A DNA stretch of 64,000 nucleotides from Nocardia sp. CC227C (GCF_030767025.1 NZ_JASITE010000002.1:186001-250000), one strand, 5' to 3'. Shown: positions 23,266 to 33,310, counted from the first letter of the stretch. A program made the numbers and translations. The notes: generated by a model from the sequence alone, not told the origin.

Positions 23266-24489
23266 CTACTCCTTTCCCAAGACGGGCGCGGCGGCCAGGA
23301 CCGTCACCGCGCCGAGTACCAGTACGGACATCCCGTAGACCACGAGTGCGGTTCCGGGCGCGAAGAATTGGCCCACCAGCCCGGCCACCATGGAGCCGAC
23401 CGCGGTGCCGGTGACGGCCTGCACCATGAGCAGGCCGGAGACCCGGCCGCGCAGCTCCTCCGGGGCCTGCTGCTGGAGCACGGTGTAGCGCAACACCATG
23501 TTCACCGCGCGGGCCAGGCCGAATCCGGCCAGGCCGAGGAAGACCACGGCGGCATGCGGGGCCAGCCCGGCCACGATGACGCCGAGCGGCATGAGCGCCA
23601 GTGAGATCAGCAGGGCACGGCCGGGCCGGACGCTGCGCCCGATCCAGCCGCTGGTGAGCGAGCCGAGCACCGCACCCGCACCGGGGGCGGCGTAGAGCAG
23701 GCCGAGGGTGGTCGTACCCGCGCCGAGATCGTGTTCGGCCAGGGCGGGCAGCAGCACCAGCGGTCCGCTCACCAGCATGGCGATCAGCCCGGTGAGCAGT
23801 GCGGCGCGAATAGCTCTGTGCCGCATCGAGAAGCGAATGCCGATCGCCAGCTCCCGCAGCGGATGCTGCACATCGCGGACCGGGGGCGGCTGCGGTCCGA
23901 TGGCGCGGATCAGCCCGACCGTGGCAACGGTCGCACCGGCTGCCAGGAAGAACGCCGGCCCCACACCGGTTTTCGCGATCAGCAGACCGGCCAGCGCGGG
24001 GGTGATCATGGTGCCCAGATCCGAGGTCAGCGCGGTGAGCGCACCGGCGGCGGCCACCTTCTCCCGGCCGACCAGCATGGGGACCAGCGCCATCAGCGCC
24101 GACCCGCTGACGCCACCGGCCAGCCCGTCCACCACGCCCGCGGCGTAGACGACGGCCAGGAACGGTTCCGGCAGCACGGCATTCCCGCCGAGTGCGAGAA
24201 ACCCGAGGCCCGCCGCGGTGCGCGACCACTGGATCACGTCGCGGCGGTCGTAGCGGTCCGCGATCACCCCGCCCGCCAGACTTCCGACGAACAGGGCGAC
24301 CGCGGTGACCGTGGTGACGCCGGCGACATGCAGCGAGGATCCGGTCAGCTGGTAGACCTGCACGGGCAGCGCCACCATGAGCAGCCCGATCCCCAGCACC
24401 GATACCAGCCGAGCCGCGAAGGCGCAGCGGAACTCCCGGCTGGCACGCAGGGGCGAGGTATCGATGAGCAGGCCGCCGACGGCTGTCAC
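23266..24489 (-). CDS. MFS exporter, EntS-like (siderophore export)
   Basis: A 407-residue major facilitator with about twelve hydrophobic segments. The N-terminal half has the loop motif GVIADRYDRRDVI. The overall pattern follows EntS: LIDTSPLRASREFRCAFAAR at the start, then VYQLTGSSLHVAGV, and FGLARAVNMVLRYTVLQQQA with ELRGRVSGLLMVQAV in the second half. EntS secretes enterobactin from the cytoplasm. GTG 24489 overlaps the stop of the binding-protein gene (GTGA). Position inside the NRPS operon supports export of the product. Confidence 0.9.
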   Translation of the reverse strand: MTAVGGLLIDTSPLRASREFRCAFAARLVSVLGIGLLMVALPVQVYQLTGSSLHVAGVTTVTAVALFVGSLAGGVIADRYDRRDVIQWSRTAAGLGFLALGGNAVLPEPFLAVVYAAGVVDGLAGGVSGSALMALVPMLVGREKVAAAGALTALTSDLGTMITPALAGLLIAKTGVGPAFFLAAGATVATVGLIRAIGPQPPPVRDVQHPLRELAIGIRFSMRHRAIRAALLTGLIAMLVSGPLVLLPALAEHDLGAGTTTLGLLYAAPGAGAVLGSLTSGWIGRSVRPGRALLISLALMPLGVIVAGLAPHAAVVFLGLAGFGLARAVNMVLRYTVLQQQAPEELRGRVSGLLMVQAVTGTAVGSMVAGLVGQFFAPGTALVVYGMSVLVLGAVTVLAAAPVLGKE

Positions 24490-25523
24490 CGGAAGCGCTC
24501 CTCGAGCAGGTCGAGGGTGGCCATCACATTGCGGTAGTCGGGGCGCTGGCTGGTGGCGGGCAGCTCGTACACCGCACCGGACCGGAACGCCGGAAGCGCG
24601 GCCAGCATCGGGTCCTCCCGCAGCTGGGCGATGCTGCGGCCGCCGTCGAGCTGCACGACGAACAGCACGGGCGCGTCGACCACGGTGGTGGTCAGTTCGG
24701 GGCTGAACGAGACCCAGTCGGCGGCCGCGGCGCGGGTCGGATTGCCCGCCTTGGCCTCCACCTGGTCGTCGATGGTGAAGCCGACCTCGGTCAGCAGCGC
24801 GGCCAGCGGGGTGCCGGGGGCGATGACCGAGGGCTTGAGATCCTTGCGCGACTGGAAGACCGACACCGCGCCCTGCGGCACCTTGATGCTCGACTTCACC
24901 TCGGCGATCTTGTCGTTGTACGAGCTGATCAGGCCGTCGACCGCGTCGGACCGGTTCACCGCGTCGGCGACCGACTTCAGCTGGTCCTGCCAGTTGGTCA
25001 GATTCGAGGGCACCAGCACGGTCGGGGCGATGGCGGTGAGCTTGTCGTAGGCGTCGATGGACTGCTGGCCGGGGTAGCCCTGGCCGCCGCCGATGATCAG
25101 GTCCGGCTGCTGGGAGGCGATGAACTCCAGGTTGATGTCATCGCCGGAGGGCAGCACCTTGGTGCCCTGCGCCTCGGCGTCCGCCGCCCAGGCGGCCGGG
25201 AACTCGCCGGGCTTCAGGGTCACACCGAGTACGCGCGGGTCCGCCGCCTCGACCTCGGCGCCCAGATCGTAGAGGTAGCCGGCGAGTGAGCCGTTGACGA
25301 CCACGATGCGCTGGGGATCGGCGGGCACGGTGACGGCGCCGCGGTCGGTCTGCACCTCGCGGGTGCCGGATGCGCTCGCATCGTCGGAGGCGGAACTGCT
25401 ACAGCCCGCCACCACCGCGATCAGCGAGAGCAGGAACAAGGCGACGGCGGCGCGTAGGCGGGCCGTCATTCGGTACAGCGACATGGATGATGTGTTCTTT
25501 CTTTTCTTCTGGGGGAGGGTCAT
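24486..25523 (-). CDS. Ferric-siderophore binding lipoprotein (FepB-like)
   Basis: The N-terminus is basic then hydrophobic and ends in a lipobox (LIAVVAGC), so the protein is a lipid-anchored ABC substrate receptor. The mature part is a type III helical-backbone binding protein: DPQRIVVVNGSLAGYLYDLG, LEFIASQQPDLIIGGGQG, LTAIAPTVLVPSN and ATLDLLEERF. ATG 25523 overlaps the NRPS stop (ATGA) and gives 345 residues; ATG 25484 gives a shorter and more usual signal sequence. It works with the FepD/FepG/FepC transporter encoded in a separate iron-boxed operon 8 kb away. Confidence 0.9.
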   Translation of the reverse strand: MTLPQKKRKNTSSMSLYRMTARLRAAVALFLLSLIAVVAGCSSSASDDASASGTREVQTDRGAVTVPADPQRIVVVNGSLAGYLYDLGAEVEAADPRVLGVTLKPGEFPAAWAADAEAQGTKVLPSGDDINLEFIASQQPDLIIGGGQGYPGQQSIDAYDKLTAIAPTVLVPSNLTNWQDQLKSVADAVNRSDAVDGLISSYNDKIAEVKSSIKVPQGAVSVFQSRKDLKPSVIAPGTPLAALLTEVGFTIDDQVEAKAGNPTRAAAADWVSFSPELTTTVVDAPVLFVVQLDGGRSIAQLREDPMLAALPAFRSGAVYELPATSQRPDYRNVMATLDLLEERFR

Positions 25524-28500
25524 TCGCGGATCGCCGGGTCGGCGTCCAGCAGCGCCGCGACCTCGGTCCAACCGGTCGGGGACACGATGTCGAAGTGCGA
25601 GTAGGGCAGTCGGCGCACCACCAGGCGCGCGCCGTCGGCCAGCCAGCCCGACAGCTGGGCCTCGGCCCGACCCGGCTGGGTCCCGGTGTCGGCGGCGTAG
25701 AGGGCCATGGAGCCGCGGTAGCGCGGCGGCGTCGAACGGGTGACCATGCCGAGCAGCGCGGTCGCGGCGGCGCGCACGGCGTCGGCGAGTTCCGGTGCGT
25801 CCGAAGGGAGTTCGGGTAGCAACCGGTCCAGCTCGGCGGGAGCGGTGAGCGCCCGCGCCGCCTGATCGGCGAGGCTGGCCAGCGGGTGTGAATCCACCAG
25901 GCCCACATAGGCGAGCGACTCCCCCTCGGCCTCGAGGGCGGCCGCCATGGCATGCACGATATTGCCGCCCAGCGAATATCCGAGCAGACGGTAGGGGCCG
26001 TGCGGCTGGATGCGGCGGATGGTGGCCCGGTAGTGGCGGGCCAGGTCTTCGAGGGTGTCCGCGTGGAAGTCCCGGTCGCGCAGGGCGGGCAATTGCAGTC
26101 CGATGATCGGTCGGTCCGCCCGCAGCAGCCGGGCCAGCGGCCCGAACTGCCAGGCGGTGCCGCCGATCGGGTGCACGCAGAACAGCGGCGCGGCCGAACC
26201 GGTGGCGCGCAGGTCCAGCACGTGGTCCAGGCGGCTGCCGAGCAGGGCGTGGGCGTCGGCGCTGGTCGCGGCGCGGTCGCCGCCCCCAGCTCCTTCCGGG
26301 TTCGCACCGCCCCCGATACCCCCGGCTCCATCGGTGTCCAGTACTCCGTCGGCGCCGCTTGCTCGCTCGCCGCCTGGCACTTCGGTGCCCCCGGCGCTCT
26401 TTCCGCTCGCGGCCCGGTCGCTACCGCCGGTCCGATACGCATCCGCCGGGCGGAGCACCGCGCCGCGCGCGCCGATGCGGGCGGCGAGGGCACGCGCGGT
26501 CGGGGCGGCGAAGATGTCGTCCAGGACGGTGTCCAAGCCGGTGCGTCGCAGCCTGCCGGTCAGGCGGACGGCGGTGAGCGAGTGACCGCCCGCGGCGAAG
26601 AAGTCGTCGTCCACGCCGATTTCGGGCGCGGACAGGACCGCCGCCATGGCGGCGCGGATATCGCCGACCAGCGCAACCTCCGTGGGCGAATCGGTTGTCT
26701 CCGCGGCTCCCCGCACCGACGCCCGCCCGCCCGCGGCCGCCAACTCCGGCTCCACGGCGCGCAACTCCGGCTCCACGGCGCGCTGGGAGGACGCGGCTGG
26801 GATTCCACCCGCCGGACCGGAGTTCTCCGCCACGGCGGCACCCGCCGTCCGCGCGAGCTCCACCGGGGCCGACAACTCATCTCGTCCCGTGGGCTCATGC
26901 TCCACTGCGCCGACGCCGTTCCGAGCGGAATGCGCACTCTCGCCCGGCGTTTCGCGGGCTGGTGTCCGGCCGCCGGGGACTCCAGGGGCCGTCGAGTCGG
27001 CAGGGTCGGCGTCGTGGCTCGGGACCGGTAGCGCCTTGCGGTCGATTTTCTCGCTCGCGGTGCGCGGGATCTGGTCGAGCACCACGTACGCGACCGGGAT
27101 CATGTACGCGGGCAGGGTGGTTCGCAGTTCGGCGCGGATGGTGTCGGGGTCGAGGGCGGCACCGCCGCGCGGGATGAGGTAGGCCACCAGGCGCTGGTCG
27201 CCGGGGGTGTCCTCACGCAGCAGGACCGCCGCTTGCGCCACACCGGCACAGGTCAGCAGGGCCGATTCGATATCGCCGAGTTCGATGCGCTGGCCGCGCA
27301 GCTTCACCTGGCTGTCGCCGCGACCGAGGTAGTCGAGTTCGCCGTTCGGATTCCACTTCACCAGGTCGCCGGTGCGGTACATGCGGGCGCCGACGGCGTA
27401 GGGGTCGGCGACGAAGGCGGCGGCGGTCAGGTCGGGGCGGGCCAGGTAGCCGCCGGCCAGCTGGACACCGATCAGGTACAGCTCGCCGATACTTCCGGCC
27501 GGGACCGGCCGCAGCCGGTCATCCAGGACGCGCACCCCGGATCCCTTGGCGGGCCTGCCGATCGGCACCGACGCGGTATCGGCGGCGGCGGCCTCGTGGT
27601 AGGTGATGCACACCGCGGCCTCGGTCGGGCCGTAGAGGTTGTGCACCCGCGCACCGGTCAGTTCGCGTACCCGGTGCGCGGTAGCGGGGGGCAGCGCCTC
27701 ACCGCCGGTGATGACGCAGCGCAGGTCGGCGCAGCCGTCCAGGTCGGTCTCCTCGGCGAGCACCGTCAGCATGGAGGTCGTCATCTGGACGGCGCTCACC
27801 CGTTCGGCGCGCATGAGTTCGGTTTGGTAGTAGGGGTCGCGGTGGCCGTCCGGACGGGTGAGCACGATCCGCGCGCCGACCAGCAGCGGGAGATACAGCT
27901 CCAGCAGCGAGGCGTCGAAGATGGGCGGCGTGCGGTACAGCACGGTATCGCCGGGGCCGAAACGCTGCTGCTCCCAGAGCCATTCGAAGGTGTTCACGAT
28001 CGACTCGTGACTGACGGCCACGCCTTTGGGCACGCCGGTGGAGCCGGAGGTGAACAGCAGATAGGCGGTGTTCGCGGGGCGCAGCGGTGCGATGCGCTCG
28101 GCGTCGGTGAGTTCGGTGTCCGCGAATCCGCTCGTGTCGACACCGTCGAGTGTTTCGAGAGTCAGTGCCGGAGCGGCGGTTTCGAGTATGCGTTGGATGC
28201 GCTGGGCGGGCTGCTCGGGATCGACGGGCAGGTAGACGCCGCCGGCGCGCACGATGGCGTGGGCGGCGACGACCGCGTCGATGGTGCGTGGCATGGCCAG
28301 CGCCACCACGGTTTCGGGCCCGATACCGCGTGCGATGAGCCAGCGGGCGAGGCGGTTGGCTCGGGCGAGGAATTCGCCGTAGTCGATCGTGGTGTCCGCG
28401 AACGTCACCGCCGGGGCCTTCGGATCGACGACGGTCCCCCAGTCCGCGAGGGTGCCGCCGTGGGTTTCACGCCGGGTGGTCGCCGCGGTGACCGCCGCGA

Positions 28501-31500
28501 CCGTGGCGGCGGGATCGGCGGTCACGGCGGTCAGGACCGCGCCGAGGCGCTGCGCGAACCGCGCGGCCGTGCTGTCCGGCACCGCCGCCGGGTCGTGGTG
28601 GAGCATGAGGCGGAATCGCTCGCCGGGCCGTGCGGTGACCGTGATCGGGAAGTGAGTGAGGCTGTGCACCACCACGTCGGTGACCCGCACGTCGTGGGTG
28701 TCGGGTTGGCGCAGGCCCGATTTCGGGAAGTTCTCGAAGACGACGAGGGTGTCGAAGAGCCGTCCGAGTCCAGCGGTGCGCTCGACCGTGGCCAGGCCGA
28801 GATAGCCGTGGGCCTGCATATCGAAACACGCCCGCTGGAACTCGCCGAGCTGCTCGACCAGCGGGCGGTGCACGTCCAGGCGCAGGCGCACCGGCACCGT
28901 ATTGCTGAACAGGCCAACGGTTTTCTCGACCTCGGGCAGATCCGCCGGGCGGCCGGAGATGACCGCGCCGAACACCACATCGGTGCGGCCGACCTGCTCG
29001 GCCAGCACCATCGACCACGCGCCCTGCACGAGCGTGCTCATGGTCAGGCCGTACCGTCGGCCCAGACTCTCCAGATCGGCGCCGGCGGTGTCGGGCAGGT
29101 CGATGTCCAGGCCCACGGCGGGCAGGCGACGCCCGGCGGCGGTGCCGACCAGCGTCGGCGCGGGCACGCCGCGCAGATACGCGCTCCAGCGCTGGACCGC
29201 CGCCGCGGTGTCGCGGCCGGTGAGCCAGGCCAGGTAGTCGCCGTAATAGCCGGGGGCGGGTAGGTTCTCGCCGTCGCCGTGGTAGATCGCGAGCGTTTCG
29301 CGCAGCATGATCGGCACCGACCAGCCGTCGGCGAGCAGGTGATGCGCGATGAGGACGAGCCGGTGCGCGGTATCGGTCAGGCGGATCAGGACGACCCGCA
29401 GCAACGGTGGTTCGGCGATGTCGAAGGGTTCGGTGCCCGCACGCCGCTCCAACTCGGCGGCGATCCGCTCGGCATCCCCGGCCGCGCGGTCGCGCAGGTC
29501 CTCCACTCGGAAGGACGCTCGCGGCACGGCCGGAACCACCTGCACCGGCTGGTCGAAGTCTTCGTAGCGGAAGGCCGCGCCCAGATTCGGGTGCCGGGCC
29601 AGCATGCGTTCGAAGGCCGCCGACAGGCGCTCCGCATCGGCCGGGCCGTCGAGTTCGAATCGCGCCGTCATGGTGTAGACGTCGTCGCCGCCGTCGCGCA
29701 GGGCGTGGAAGAGCAGCCCCTCCTGCAACGGCGACAGCGGCAGTACGTCGGCGATCTCACCGTAGCGGGAAGTCAGCTCGTCCGAGATCGCCTGTGGCAG
29801 TGCCACACCCCGCGAAGCGGGTCGTCCGGGGGTGGCGGCCGCCCCGGCAGTCGTCGCGCTGGCGGCGAGTTCGCTCAGCGCCCGGCGGGACAGCAACTCC
29901 TGTGGCGACAGGACGAGCCCGCGCTCACGCAGACGGCTGCTCACGCTGATGGCGGTGATGCTGTCTCCGCCGACACCGAAGAAGTCCTCGTCCACGCTGA
30001 CGGCGTCGTGCCCGAGCGCGATCCCGACCACCGCGCACAGGACGATCTCCGCCGGGGTGGACGGCAGGCGACCGCCGGTGTCGGACGGCGGTTCCGGCAG
30101 TGCCGCCCGGTCGATCTTCCCGTTCACGGTGTGCGGCAGATCGTCCACGACGACGAGCCGGGACGGCACCATGTGGTCGGGCACCGCATCCGCCAACCGC
30201 GAACGCAGTTCGACCACGTTCGGCGCGGCGCCGGCCGGAACCACATACCCGATCAGGGTGGGACGGCCGGAGATCTCGCGAATGTCGGCGACCGCCGCCC
30301 GCACCTCGGGCAGCGCCCCGAGCGCGGCCTCGACCTCGCCCAGCTCCACACGGTGACCACGAATCTTGACCTGGTTGTCGACGCGGCCGACGTACTCGTA
30401 ACCGCGGCCGGGGACCCACCGTGCCCGGTCACCGGTGCGGTACATGCGCGCACCCGGCGGACCGTAGGGGTCGGCGACGAACCGGTCCGCGGTCGCACCC
30501 GGACGCCCGAGGTAGCCGCGCGCGAGCTGCGGCCCGGCCAGGTACAGCTCACCCACCCGATGGTCGGCCACAGCCTGCAACGCGTTGTCCAACAGGTAGA
30601 TCCGCGCCCCCGGAACCGGCGCGCCGATGGCCGGGCGCGCACCGTCCACCGGTGCGGTGAGCGCGTCGACGGTGGCCTCGGTCGGACCGTAGAGGTTGAC
30701 GGCGTCGATCCCCGCGTGCTGAACGCGCTGCCACAGCTCCGGCGGGCACGCTTCGCCGCCGAGCGCAAGCAGCCGCGGCGCGGTATCGGCCAACCCGTGC
30801 TCCACCAGCGCCGCCGCGAAGGTGGGCGTCCCGTCGACGACGTCGATCCCGTCCCGCGCGAAGGCCGCCACCAGCGCGGCGGGATCACGCCGAATCTCGC
30901 TGTCGTACACGTGGATACGGTGCCCATCGAGCAGCCACAGCAGCGGATCGAGCGCGGCATCGAAGGCGAAGGACGTCGTATGCGCCACCGCCAGCGGCCG
31001 ACCGGCGCGGGCGGCGGTGTCGGCGTACATCCCGGCCCGATGCGCGGCCAGCAACCGCGCCAACGCCCCGTGCTCCACCAACACGCCCTTGGGCCGACCG
31101 GTCGACCCGGAGGTGTAGATGAGGTACGCACCGTGCCTCGGGTCCACACCGCCCGACGATTCCGAGCTGCCCGCGCCCGTCCCCGAGCCGACGGAGGAAG
31201 CGACCGCCGCGCCGTCGCGAGAGCCACCATGGTCTTGCGGTGCCGATGCGACCGCGGCGAGCACTCGCGAATCGTCGGTGGCCTCGGCGCGACCCGTGCC
31301 GCGATCAGCGGCCGAATCCGCAGGGAGGGATACGAGCGACCCGGTGCGGAGGGAGCGGTCACCCCGCCGCCCAACCAACTGTTCACGGCCGGCCTCCGCG
31401 CCGTGCACCGCTTCGGCGGCGCGGGGCGTGCCGGAGTGCCGGTCGAGTTCGTCGCGGAATCTCGCGGCGTCGATGTCCACCCAACGGATCGGTGGTCGTC

Positions 31501-33310
31501 CGCTCTCCGGACGCACCGCACCGGATTCGGCGGCCCCCGTGCCCCGGTCGGCGGCCGTGGCTGCCAGCCGGGCGGCCAACTCGCCCGCGCTGAGCACCAG
31601 GTCGGGAGTGGCGTCGTCGATCACGGCGTGCAGGCGCGGTAGCGGATGTTCGGGGTCGAGCGGCAGGAAGACGCCGCCCGCGCGCCACACCGCGAACAGG
31701 GCCACCACGAGGTCCGGGGTTCGAGGCAGGGCGACGCCGACCACGGTTTCCGGCCGCACGCCCCTGGCGAGCAGCCAGCGGGCGAGTCGGTTCACACGCG
31801 CACCGAATTCTGCTGCGGTCCACTGGCTCTCACCGCTGCCCGCCGCGAGCACCACGGCATCGGGCCGTTCGGCGACCAGGCGGTCCAGGGCGTCGGTTAC
31901 CAGTTCGACGTTGTCGGTCGCTGCCGCACCGGAACGCGCGGCCAGCAGCCGCGCGCGCTCCTCGCGGGCAAGCAGTTCCAGCGCCCCGACCGGGGGCTTG
32001 TCATCACCGGTGAAGGCGTCGATCACCCGGACCAGCCCGTCGATGCGCCGCCGCACATCCGCCGGATCATTGGTGCGCGCATCGGGTTCGAAGCCGAGCA
32101 GCACCGTGCCGTCGGGCAGCGGGGTGACGGTCAGGCCGAGGTCCTCCGGCGGCCCACCGGCCACATTGCGCAGGACGCCGCGCGCGCCGTCGAAGTCCAG
32201 GGCGAAGTCGAAGACCTTGAGATTGATGCCGACGCCGTGCAGCAGTTCGCCCGCGCCGTAGCCGTGGAAGTCGCGGGCCAGATCGTGACCGCTGTAGCGC
32301 TGATGCGCCCGCACCGCGCGCAAGGCCTCGGCCACCCGCGGCGCGAGGTCGCCGAGGCGGTCGTCGGCGCGCACGGGCAGGCGCAGCGGCAGCACGTTCA
32401 CGGCCATGGCCGGGGTGGTCAGAGCGGCCCGGCCGACCCGCCCCATGAGCAGCATGGAGACCACCACATCGGAGGTGCCCAGTTCCCGGTTCAGGAAGGC
32501 CGCGTAGCTCGCCACCAGCGCATCCGCCCACGTGATGCCGTAGTTCTCGGCGTATTCGCGCAGCCGGGCCAGTGTCTCGGCCGACAGCACCGCCTCGGCG
32601 CGCAGCGTGCGCTCCACCGCTCCGCCCAGGTGGCGGCCGCGGCCGTCGAGATCGGGCCACGGGGTGAGCTGATCGCGCCAGAATCGGCGCTCCAGTTCGA
32701 ATTGCGCACCGGCGCGGTACTCCCGCTCCTCCGCCACCAGCGCGGCGATGGTGCCGAAAGTGGGCTTGGGAGCGGGCTTTCCGCGTCGCAGCGCGGTGTA
32801 GTGCGCGGCCACCCGACGCGAGAGCAGCGCCGCGCTGTAGCCGTCCACGATGAGGTGGTGGTAGAGCTGCACGCACCAGACCTGGCGGTCGGTGACCCGG
32901 ATGAGCGTGTAGTTGTACAGCTGCCGGTCCACCATGGCACGGCAGTCCTCGGCGGCGCGCGCCCGTTCGAGCGCCACCGCCTCGTGCGCGAGCGCCACGG
33001 GATCGGCGGCGGCGCGCAGGTCGACGGTCGGCCGCAGTACGGCCTCGGCGGCGGTGACGAACTGCCGTGGCCCCTCGGCGGTTTCCCGGAAGCGCAGCCG
33101 CATGTTCTCGGCCTCGGCCACGGTGCGGCGGATGGCCTCGGCGAGCAGGTCGACGTCGACGGGAGTATCACCGACGATCTCCAGCACCTCGCCGACCAGA
33201 TAGCGACCCGATTCGGGATCGAAGCGCTGAGCGTTCCAGATGCCCAGCTGCGGTCCGGTCAGCGGCAGTCCGTGAGTGGTCTTCGCATCGTCCCGCTCCA
33301 CCGACACCAC
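25520..33310 (-). CDS. Two-module siderophore NRPS, C-A-PCP-C-A-PCP-TE
   Basis: About 2,600 residues (numbered here from ATG 33337). C1 spans about 20-450 with YHHLIVDG and should take the aryl group from the carrier protein. A1 is about 470-1085 with IYTSGSTGRPKG; PCP1 is about 1095-1165 with GVGGDSITA; C2 is about 1180-1620 with AHHLLADGWS; A2 has LLFTSGSTGVPKG; PCP2 has AAGGHSLTAV; the thioesterase has LLGYSLGGN. No epimerisation, cyclisation or methylation domain is present. Specificity residues read by eye are D-A-D-D-A-G-L-V-D for A1 (acidic pocket, perhaps Arg or Orn) and D-A-L-Q-I-G-L-V-C for A2 (some likeness to Gly codes). AAGGGAG favours GTG 33310 or 33307 as start over ATG 33337. 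Three long low-complexity linkers interrupt it. Confidence 0.9.
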   Translation of the reverse strand: MVSVERDDAKTTHGLPLTGPQLGIWNAQRFDPESGRYLVGEVLEIVGDTPVDVDLLAEAIRRTVAEAENMRLRFRETAEGPRQFVTAAEAVLRPTVDLRAAADPVALAHEAVALERARAAEDCRAMVDRQLYNYTLIRVTDRQVWCVQLYHHLIVDGYSAALLSRRVAAHYTALRRGKPAPKPTFGTIAALVAEEREYRAGAQFELERRFWRDQLTPWPDLDGRGRHLGGAVERTLRAEAVLSAETLARLREYAENYGITWADALVASYAAFLNRELGTSDVVVSMLLMGRVGRAALTTPAMAVNVLPLRLPVRADDRLGDLAPRVAEALRAVRAHQRYSGHDLARDFHGYGAGELLHGVGINLKVFDFALDFDGARGVLRNVAGGPPEDLGLTVTPLPDGTVLLGFEPDARTNDPADVRRRIDGLVRVIDAFTGDDKPPVGALELLAREERARLLAARSGAAATDNVELVTDALDRLVAERPDAVVLAAGSGESQWTAAEFGARVNRLARWLLARGVRPETVVGVALPRTPDLVVALFAVWRAGGVFLPLDPEHPLPRLHAVIDDATPDLVLSAGELAARLAATAADRGTGAAESGAVRPESGRPPIRWVDIDAARFRDELDRHSGTPRAAEAVHGAEAGREQLVGRRGDRSLRTGSLVSLPADSAADRGTGRAEATDDSRVLAAVASAPQDHGGSRDGAAVASSVGSGTGAGSSESSGGVDPRHGAYLIYTSGSTGRPKGVLVEHGALARLLAAHRAGMYADTAARAGRPLAVAHTTSFAFDAALDPLLWLLDGHRIHVYDSEIRRDPAALVAAFARDGIDVVDGTPTFAAALVEHGLADTAPRLLALGGEACPPELWQRVQHAGIDAVNLYGPTEATVDALTAPVDGARPAIGAPVPGARIYLLDNALQAVADHRVGELYLAGPQLARGYLGRPGATADRFVADPYGPPGARMYRTGDRARWVPGRGYEYVGRVDNQVKIRGHRVELGEVEAALGALPEVRAAVADIREISGRPTLIGYVVPAGAAPNVVELRSRLADAVPDHMVPSRLVVVDDLPHTVNGKIDRAALPEPPSDTGGRLPSTPAEIVLCAVVGIALGHDAVSVDEDFFGVGGDSITAISVSSRLRERGLVLSPQELLSRRALSELAASATTAGAAATPGRPASRGVALPQAISDELTSRYGEIADVLPLSPLQEGLLFHALRDGGDDVYTMTARFELDGPADAERLSAAFERMLARHPNLGAAFRYEDFDQPVQVVPAVPRASFRVEDLRDRAAGDAERIAAELERRAGTEPFDIAEPPLLRVVLIRLTDTAHRLVLIAHHLLADGWSVPIMLRETLAIYHGDGENLPAPGYYGDYLAWLTGRDTAAAVQRWSAYLRGVPAPTLVGTAAGRRLPAVGLDIDLPDTAGADLESLGRRYGLTMSTLVQGAWSMVLAEQVGRTDVVFGAVISGRPADLPEVEKTVGLFSNTVPVRLRLDVHRPLVEQLGEFQRACFDMQAHGYLGLATVERTAGLGRLFDTLVVFENFPKSGLRQPDTHDVRVTDVVVHSLTHFPITVTARPGERFRLMLHHDPAAVPDSTAARFAQRLGAVLTAVTADPAATVAAVTAATTRRETHGGTLADWGTVVDPKAPAVTFADTTIDYGEFLARANRLARWLIARGIGPETVVALAMPRTIDAVVAAHAIVRAGGVYLPVDPEQPAQRIQRILETAAPALTLETLDGVDTSGFADTELTDAERIAPLRPANTAYLLFTSGSTGVPKGVAVSHESIVNTFEWLWEQQRFGPGDTVLYRTPPIFDASLLELYLPLLVGARIVLTRPDGHRDPYYQTELMRAERVSAVQMTTSMLTVLAEETDLDGCADLRCVITGGEALPPATAHRVRELTGARVHNLYGPTEAAVCITYHEAAAADTASVPIGRPAKGSGVRVLDDRLRPVPAGSIGELYLIGVQLAGGYLARPDLTAAAFVADPYAVGARMYRTGDLVKWNPNGELDYLGRGDSQVKLRGQRIELGDIESALLTCAGVAQAAVLLREDTPGDQRLVAYLIPRGGAALDPDTIRAELRTTLPAYMIPVAYVVLDQIPRTASEKIDRKALPVPSHDADPADSTAPGVPGGRTPARETPGESAHSARNGVGAVEHEPTGRDELSAPVELARTAGAAVAENSGPAGGIPAASSQRAVEPELRAVEPELAAAGGRASVRGAAETTDSPTEVALVGDIRAAMAAVLSAPEIGVDDDFFAAGGHSLTAVRLTGRLRRTGLDTVLDDIFAAPTARALAARIGARGAVLRPADAYRTGGSDRAASGKSAGGTEVPGGERASGADGVLDTDGAGGIGGGANPEGAGGGDRAATSADAHALLGSRLDHVLDLRATGSAAPLFCVHPIGGTAWQFGPLARLLRADRPIIGLQLPALRDRDFHADTLEDLARHYRATIRRIQPHGPYRLLGYSLGGNIVHAMAAALEAEGESLAYVGLVDSHPLASLADQAARALTAPAELDRLLPELPSDAPELADAVRAAATALLGMVTRSTPPRYRGSMALYAADTGTQPGRAEAQLSGWLADGARLVVRRLPYSHFDIVSPTGWTEVAALLDADPAIRE
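26741..26782 (+). repeat. 21-bp direct repeat (two copies) in the NRPS A2-PCP2 linker
   Basis: Two perfect, adjacent copies of a 21-base unit beginning CAACTCCGGCTCCACGG encode the duplicated peptide RAVEPEL in the linker. Being in frame, it changes only linker length and marks slippage or recombination in this low-complexity stretch. Confidence 0.85.
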
